A stretch of 10,206 bases of DNA from assembly GCA_035632095.1 (NCBI GenBank), contig DASQHM010000248.1, forward strand, positions 1-10,206, given 5' to 3'. The stretch is from DASQHM01 sp035632095. GTDB lineage: Bacteria; Pseudomonadota; Alphaproteobacteria; Ferrovibrionales; Ferrovibrionaceae. The notes under the pieces were generated by a model. The model was not told the DNA's origin. It saw only the letters and a program-made list of their open reading frames with translations, and ran no database searches. How positions within the stretch are numbered: position 1 is the first letter of the stretch; each line of letters opens with the position of its first letter. Position numbers and translations under genes: made by a program. Shown piece after piece: positions 5,967 to 10,206 of this stretch.

Positions 5967-7931
5967 CTACGTCGGCGTCACCACCGGGAACATCATCTCG
6001 AATTCATCGAGCATGCCGAAGAGCTGCGCCAGCTTGGCGACGTCGCCCTCGATCCTGGTCTGGCCGGCGGCGACGCTTTCCGCCATGGTCGCCTTCTTCA
6101 GCGCCACCGCGTCGAAGATGGCGCGGGTCGTGGTCACCGACGCGTCGGGCTTCGCATGCCGCTTGCCGAGCATATGGGTCAGCGTCGAATTCTCCAGATT
6201 GAGGGCCAGGGACTCGCCCGTATCCGTGAAGGTCCAGTTGAACCTCCAGGTCTTCCCCGCCGCCTTCATCGGATCGAGCCGGATGGCGATGAAGTCGAAG
6301 AAGATGTCGGTACTGAGGCCCGAGATCAGGTCGGGACTGAGCAACGGCCGCGGCGGCAGCTTCATGCGGCCCTGGCGCAGCTCCTGCACGGCATAGAGGT
6401 ACGCGTTGCGCCAGGTGGCCGATTCCGCTTGATAACCGAGCTGCTCGAAGGCATCGGCGCACAGCGCCCGGGCGTCCGCATTCTCCGGCTCGGCGAACAC
6501 CAATTGGCTGGCCACCTGGGCCACCCAACGGAACTCGCCGCGGCGGAAATCCTCGCGTGCGCGCGAAAGCACCGCCCCGGCGCCGCCCATGTACTCGACG
6601 GCCTTCCGCGCCGTCTCGCGCGGCGGCAGCGGGTTGAGATTGGCGGGGTTGCCGTCGTACCAGCTCAGGTAACGCTGGTATACCGCCTTGGCGTTGTGGC
6701 TGACCGAGCCGTAGTAGCCCCGCATGGGCCAGACCTGCGCCAGGCCGGGCGGCAGGTCGAGCACCTCGGCGATCTCGGCCGGACGATAGCCTTTGTTCAT
6801 CAGGCGCAGCGCCTGGTCGTGAATGTGCTTGTAGAGGTCGCGCTGCTTGGCCAGGAACGCGAGGATGTTGTCCCGGCCCCAGGTCGGCCAATGATGCTGG
6901 CCGATCAAGATGTCCGTGTTAGGTCCGAACAGCTCCATGGCTTCCGCCATGTACTTCGACCAGATGCGCGGGTCGCGCACCACGGCGCCGCGCAGCGGAA
7001 TGAAATTGTGCAGATGCCGGGTCGCGTTCTCCGCCATGTTGAGCACGCGGTGCTCGGGCATGAAGATGTGCATCTCCGCCGGCGCTTCGGTCTCGGGCGC
7101 CAGTTGGAACACGAACGCGATGCCGTCGATGGTGCGCCGCTCGGTCGGCTGCTCAATGATGTCGGTCGGCGCAATGAGGCTCAGCGTGCCGCGCGCCACG
7201 CCCTTGCCGAGACCGGCGTCCACCTGGCCGCGCTCGCCTTTCGCCAGCAGCGGACCGAACTGGAATTGGGCGCGTCGCGCCATGGGCAATCCGGCCAGCA
7301 CGTTTTCGCCGCCGACCGCCTCCATGAAGCCGTCCGGCGCGATCACGGATACCCTGCCGGCCTTCACGTCGTCATCGGATATGACGCCCTTCACCCCGCC
7401 GAAATGATCCATGTGGCTGTGGGTGTAGATCACCGACACCACGGGCCGCTTCGGGCGATGGGCGAAGTAAAGCTCAAGCCCGGCTCTAGAGACTTCGCAG
7501 GTGGTCAGCGGATCGATGATGATCAGGCCGGTATCGCCTTCGATCAGGGTCATATTGGCGATGTCGAGGCCGCGGATCTGGTAGATGCGATCCGCCACTT
7601 TGAACAATCCGGCCGCCAGGTTGAGCTGCGCCATGCGCCAAAGGCTCGGGTTCACCGTCGCCGGTGCTTCATCGGCCGAGAGGAAGGCATATTCGTTGAG
7701 GTTCCAGAGCGCCGCGCCGCCGGCGCTTTTCACGATTCCTTCCGGAAGCGCCGCGACAAAGCCGCGCCATGCTTCCTCGTAGTCGGCGCGGTCGTGGAAC
7801 GGCAGCTTTTCCTTGAACGCCGCATTGGCGGTTCTGGTCGCAGGCTCGGCGGGTTTGCGGCCGAGAGCGTCGGGCGCGCCGGAATCCTGGGACGCCGGAC
7901 CGGGGCCGCGGGAATCGTGCTGGAGGCTCAT
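5967..7931 (-). CDS. Alkylsulfatase of the SdsA/YjcS/BDS1 type, MBL fold, 654 aa
   Basis: Zinc enzyme hydrolysing primary alkyl sulfate esters such as dodecyl sulfate to the alcohol and sulfate. Full-length architecture: metallo-beta-lactamase domain (about 110-360), helical dimerisation domain (about 365-520) and SCP2-like C-terminal domain (about 530-650) that binds the alkyl chain in SdsA1. Metal ligands: THSHMDH at 170-176 (His171, His173, Asp175, His176), Glu282 (TEAPAE), Glu301 (MAENATRH) and a His of GQHHWPTWG (346/347). These correspond to the set known from Pseudomonas SdsA1. GYYGS (406-409 region) is also conserved. The ATG at 7931 is favoured by AGAGG eight bases upstream; an alternative ATG at 7970 adds 13 residues. 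With either start there is no signal peptide: the first 40 residues are hydrophilic and rich in Gly, Pro and Ala. SdsA1 is exported, so this one may stay cytoplasmic. It is divergent from the second SDR gene. Confidence 0.95.
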   Translation of the reverse strand: MSLQHDSRGPGPASQDSGAPDALGRKPAEPATRTANAAFKEKLPFHDRADYEEAWRGFVAALPEGIVKSAGGAALWNLNEYAFLSADEAPATVNPSLWRMAQLNLAAGLFKVADRIYQIRGLDIANMTLIEGDTGLIIIDPLTTCEVSRAGLELYFAHRPKRPVVSVIYTHSHMDHFGGVKGVISDDDVKAGRVSVIAPDGFMEAVGGENVLAGLPMARRAQFQFGPLLAKGERGQVDAGLGKGVARGTLSLIAPTDIIEQPTERRTIDGIAFVFQLAPETEAPAEMHIFMPEHRVLNMAENATRHLHNFIPLRGAVVRDPRIWSKYMAEAMELFGPNTDILIGQHHWPTWGRDNILAFLAKQRDLYKHIHDQALRLMNKGYRPAEIAEVLDLPPGLAQVWPMRGYYGSVSHNAKAVYQRYLSWYDGNPANLNPLPPRETARKAVEYMGGAGAVLSRAREDFRRGEFRWVAQVASQLVFAEPENADARALCADAFEQLGYQAESATWRNAYLYAVQELRQGRMKLPPRPLLSPDLISGLSTDIFFDFIAIRLDPMKAAGKTWRFNWTFTDTGESLALNLENSTLTHMLGKRHAKPDASVTTTRAIFDAVALKKATMAESVAAGQTRIEGDVAKLAQLFGMLDEFEMMFPVVTPT

Positions 7932-8023
7932 GAGGTGCGCCTCTTGCGTGCTTCGGGGCCCAAGTAGCATGGCGCACCGGGCTCCCTGAGTCACGTTGCC
8001 GAAGGCGCATATGTCCTCGGCCT

Positions 8024-8033
8024 CCACATGTGG
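8024..8033. promoter_or_regulatory. 10-bp palindrome CCACATGTGG in divergent promoter region
   Basis: A perfect palindrome lies about 90 bases upstream of the alkylsulfatase ATG and 42 bases upstream of the SDR start at 8076. It is the only clear symmetric element in this 144-base divergent region and could be an operator for either gene. A 10-bp palindrome can arise by chance, and no convincing -35/-10 pair was found beside it. Confidence 0.2.
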
Positions 8034-8075
8034 CAGATTGGAGTGAGTGGCATAGGACCAAGGGGAGGCATGGCC

Positions 8076-8945
8076 ATGGCGGGCCGATTTGCGGGCAAAG
8101 TCATCGTCGTGACCGGCGGCGGCAGCGGCATCGGCCGGGCGACGGCGCTCAGGTTCGTGGACGAAGGCGCCGCCGTGGTGGTCGCCGACTACAACGAGGC
8201 CGGCGCACGCGAGACCGTGAAGCTCGGCGGCGAGCGCGGCGGCGCGGATCGTTTGCTCGCCGTTCGCGCCGATGTCGCCCAGGAAGCCGACAACGCCGCC
8301 ATGGTCGGCTCCGCGCTCCAGCGTTTCGGCCGCCTCGACTTCGCATACCTGAATGCGGGCGTCGGCGGCGCGTTCGGGCCGATCGCCGACACCACCGCGG
8401 AAGAATGGGACTACACCTTCTCGGTGCTGGCGCGGGGCGTGTTTCTCGGCATCAAGCATTGCTCGCTCGCCATGCGCAAGAACCCCGACGGCGGCGCCAT
8501 CGTGAACACGGCATCCATCGCCGGCCTGGTCGGCGGCGCCGGATCGCACGTCTATTCCGCCGCCAAGGCCGCCGTCGTCAGCCTGACCAGCAGCGTTGCA
8601 ACGGAACTGGCGCCGCACCGCATTCGTCTCAATGCCGTCGCGCCGGGTACCATCTCGACGCCGTTGCTGCATCGCGGCCAGCCGGAGCGGATCGCGCCCA
8701 TGCTGAGCCGCCAACCGTGGCCCGAGCACGGCGCGCCCGAGCACATCGCCGGCGTGGTCGCATTCCTGTGTTCCGACGACGCGCGCTTCATCACGGGCGA
8801 AACCGTCGTGGTGGACGGCGGATTGATCGCGCAAGGTGTTACGCTTTGGGGCAGCGGCGCGGATAACATTCTGTTGCGGCGGTCCGGCGTGAACCGCGGC
8901 AGCACCGGCGAGGCGTCGATCGTGCGTCAGCCGACCACCCGCTGA
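8076..8945 (+). CDS. SDR family NAD(P)-dependent oxidoreductase, 289 aa
   Basis: Classical short-chain dehydrogenase. TGGGSGIG is at residues 13-20, Asp38 (VVADYN) favours NAD, and N-A-G is at 93-95. The catalytic Ser147 (NTASIAG), Tyr160 and Lys164 (VYSAAKAAV) are all present, and the end-of-fold motif VVVDGGL is at 244-250. About 39 residues follow this motif, where most SDRs stop within about 10. The tail contains WGSGADNILLRRSG and has no recognised domain. Of the clustered ATGs I chose 8076: GGGGAGG (8062-8068) is seven bases upstream of it but only one base from the ATG at 8070, and the ATG at 8028 adds 16 residues unlike the family. It is divergent from the alkylsulfatase gene and 37 bases ahead of msrB. 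An attractive but unproven job is oxidation of alcohols released by the sulfatase. Confidence 0.92.
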   Translation: MAGRFAGKVIVVTGGGSGIGRATALRFVDEGAAVVVADYNEAGARETVKLGGERGGADRLLAVRADVAQEADNAAMVGSALQRFGRLDFAYLNAGVGGAFGPIADTTAEEWDYTFSVLARGVFLGIKHCSLAMRKNPDGGAIVNTASIAGLVGGAGSHVYSAAKAAVVSLTSSVATELAPHRIRLNAVAPGTISTPLLHRGQPERIAPMLSRQPWPEHGAPEHIAGVVAFLCSDDARFITGETVVVDGGLIAQGVTLWGSGADNILLRRSGVNRGSTGEASIVRQPTTR

Positions 8946-8982
8946 TCGCGCCGACGCGGCAAACGACAAGGGATTTCCAACC

Positions 8983-9369
8983 ATGAAAAAGACCGACGCG
9001 GAATGGCGGCAAAGCTTGACGCCCGAGCAATTCCAGATTCTCCGCAAGCATGCGACGGAACCGCCCTTCACCAGCCCGCTCAACGACGAGCACCGCAAGG
9101 GCACGTTCGTCTGCGCCGGATGCGGTCAGCCGCTCTATGCCTCGGATACGAAATTCGACAGCGGCACCGGCTGGCCGAGCTTCCATACGCCGATGCCGGG
9201 CGCAGTCGAAACCTCGCGCGATTTCAAGCTGATCCTGCCGCGCACCGAAGTGCATTGCGCCAATTGCGGCGGGCATCTGGGGCACGTGTTCAACGACGGC
9301 CCGGCGCCGACCGGCCAGCGCTATTGCATGAACGGCGTCGCCATGAAGTTCGAGCCGTCGAAAGGCTGA
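8983..9369 (+). CDS. msrB: Peptide-methionine (R)-S-oxide reductase MsrB, 128 aa
   Basis: Repairs oxidised protein by reducing the R epimer of methionine sulfoxide, normally with thioredoxin as electron donor, in the cytoplasm (no signal peptide). The structural zinc is held by Cys44 and Cys47 (CAGC) and Cys92 and Cys95 (CANC). The catalytic Cys115 is in RYCMNGVAMKF, with His98 and His101 in GGHLGHVF. Length is that of a single-domain MsrB. In the SGTGWPSF motif (60-67) Thr62 replaces the Cys that many MsrB proteins use as resolving cysteine, so this enzyme probably recycles its sulfenic acid another way, for example directly by thioredoxin. The ATG at 8983 has AAGGGA nine bases upstream. It sits 37 bases after an SDR gene, probably co-transcribed, and stops nine bases from the convergent MBL gene. 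The msrA partner is not in the window. Confidence 0.97.
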   Translation: MKKTDAEWRQSLTPEQFQILRKHATEPPFTSPLNDEHRKGTFVCAGCGQPLYASDTKFDSGTGWPSFHTPMPGAVETSRDFKLILPRTEVHCANCGGHLGHVFNDGPAPTGQRYCMNGVAMKFEPSKG

Positions 9370-9378
9370 CGCCCGGCT

Positions 9379-10206
9379 CTAGTCCGCGAATCTCGGTGTG
9401 AATCCGTCGCCCTTCGAATCGATGTGGCAGACGAAGGGCGCGCCGAAATGCGCCGGCATCAGCAGCGCGCCGCTGCCGGCGCAATGCTCCAGCGTCTTGC
9501 GGCGGCTGACCCTGGCATTGACGCCGTCGGCGCAGGCGAAACTGTTCCATTCCGGATGGAACACCTGGATGGCGTGATGCAGCACGTCGCCGCTGAACAG
9601 CGCGCGGTTGCCGCGGCTCGCCAGCCTGACGACCACCGTGCCGGGGGTGTGGCCGGGCGCCGGGTCGACGGCCAAGTGCTCGTCAATGTCACGCGCGCCG
9701 GTCACCATATCGGCCAGGCCCGCCTCCACCACCGGCAGCACGCTGTCGCGGAAGGATCCATGGTTGGCGGGAGCTTGCGCCGGATCGCGGTCGATGGCCA
9801 GGTAGTGATCGTAATCGGCCTTGCTGAACACGTAGCGCGCATTCGGAAACGTCGGCACCCAGCGGCCGTTGTCGAGCCGCGTATTCCAGCCCACGTGGTC
9901 CACATGCAGGTGTGTGCACATCACCATGTGGATGTCGGCCGGCGAGGCGCCGGCTTCCGATAGGCGCTCGAGGTAGCGCGTCTCCATCATGTGCCAATGG
10001 GCCCGTGCCGGCCGCGGCTTGTGGTTGCCGACGCAGGCATCGATCAGGATGTTGCGGCCGCCGATGCGGATCAGCCAGCTATGGATGCTGAGCTTGAGCA
10101 GGCCGGACGCCGGATCGTAGTGATCGGGCAGCATCCAGTCGCGGTGGCGTTCCACAGCCTCTGGCCGCCAATCGGCGAAGAACTTCTTGGCGTCGAAATT
10201 CGGCTC
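9379..10206 (-). CDS. MBL fold metallo-hydrolase, 5' end outside the window
   Basis: Metallo-beta-lactamase-superfamily hydrolase; 275 codons are visible and the frame is open to the right edge with no stop, so the start codon lies beyond it. A GTG at 10155 could be taken as a start, but the 17 residues before it (NFDAKKFFADWRPEAVERH) continue a family-like sequence, so the gene is most likely longer. Counting from that GTG, ligands are His82, His84, Asp86 and His87 (THLHVDHVG), His169 (APGHTPGT), Asp190 (FSGDVLHH) and His236 (MPAHFG), the full binuclear-zinc set. PTFPNARYVFSKADYDHY and GHTPGTVVVRL resemble lactonase and related AHL-lactonase-like or aromatic-ester hydrolases. The substrate cannot be assigned. 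It converges on msrB with nine bases between stops. It is unrelated in domain layout to the alkylsulfatase at 5967-7931: single domain, with the HxHxDH motif far shorter in context. Confidence 0.92.
   Translation of the reverse strand, partial: EPNFDAKKFFADWRPEAVERHRDWMLPDHYDPASGLLKLSIHSWLIRIGGRNILIDACVGNHKPRPARAHWHMMETRYLERLSEAGASPADIHMVMCTHLHVDHVGWNTRLDNGRWVPTFPNARYVFSKADYDHYLAIDRDPAQAPANHGSFRDSVLPVVEAGLADMVTGARDIDEHLAVDPAPGHTPGTVVVRLASRGNRALFSGDVLHHAIQVFHPEWNSFACADGVNARVSRRKTLEHCAGSGALLMPAHFGAPFVCHIDSKGDGFTPRFAD

Noticed and set aside
6156..7967. Long plus-strand open frame of 603 codons opposite the alkylsulfatase
   Set aside because: It mirrors a gene with a complete set of sulfatase metal ligands. 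The translation has no family resemblance and reads as a codon-bias shadow.
8028..8075. ATG at 8028 (and at 8070) as start of the second SDR
   Set aside because: The ribosome site GGGGAGG is downstream of 8028 and only one base from 8070. It is correctly spaced only for 8076, and the added residues do not resemble SDR N-termini.
5967..9104. Minus-strand frame open for 1045 codons, suggesting a much larger sulfatase fusion
   Set aside because: The portion upstream of 7970 lies over the divergent SDR and msrB genes and is low-complexity shadow sequence. Family homology begins only near residue 40 of the protein starting at 7931.
1..10206. tRNA, rRNA, CRISPR array, IS element, phage or defence genes
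   Set aside because: I looked for cloverleaf-like or tandem repeats, transposase motifs and terminal inverted repeats and saw none; every gene is a metabolic, repair or transport protein.

Overview
This window is bacterial, high-GC DNA (GC judged high by eye) with densely packed genes. It looks like a Hyphomicrobiales (Rhizobiales) alphaproteobacterium, probably Bradyrhizobium/Xanthobacteraceae-like. The taxonomic pointer is a palindromic repeat at 404-459, of a kind I recall as dispersed through Bradyrhizobium-type genomes. The mixture of branched-chain-amino-acid-type transport, short-chain dehydrogenases and flavin or 2-oxoglutarate oxygenases agrees with this. No rRNA, tRNA, CRISPR array, insertion sequence or phage gene is visible.

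Layout. 1-269 (minus): N-terminus, with signal peptide, of an ABC transporter periplasmic binding protein that runs off the left edge. 270-517: a divergent intergenic region with a perfect 9-bp inverted repeat (356-377) and the Rhizobiales-type palindrome (404-459). 518-973 (plus): a VOC/glyoxalase-fold protein. 3943-977 (minus): a three-gene operon of TauD/TfdA dioxygenase, LLM flavin-dependent monooxygenase and alpha/beta hydrolase; the last two overlap by ATGA. 4094-5956 (plus): a divergent two-gene operon of D-2-hydroxyacid dehydrogenase and an SDR resembling the hydroxyacyl-CoA dehydrogenase part of MFE-2. 7931-5967 (minus): a full-length SdsA/YjcS-type alkylsulfatase. 8076-9369 (plus): a second SDR, then msrB. 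10206-9379 (minus): a second metallo-beta-lactamase-fold hydrolase whose start lies beyond the right edge.

How the genes may work together (inference). The window reads as a catabolic island for small organic compounds. It holds two oxygenases able to start attack on an unreactive substrate, an alpha/beta hydrolase, a VOC enzyme, three NAD(P)-dependent dehydrogenases, and two MBL hydrolases, one of which should split alkyl sulfate esters to alcohol and sulfate. The TauD-LLM pair beside an alkylsulfatase recalls organosulfur scavenging, but none of the oxygenase substrates can be read from sequence. No transcriptional regulator is encoded here, so the inverted repeats in the divergent promoters are the only visible hints of control. 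All genes look intact; I saw no frameshifts or pseudogenes.
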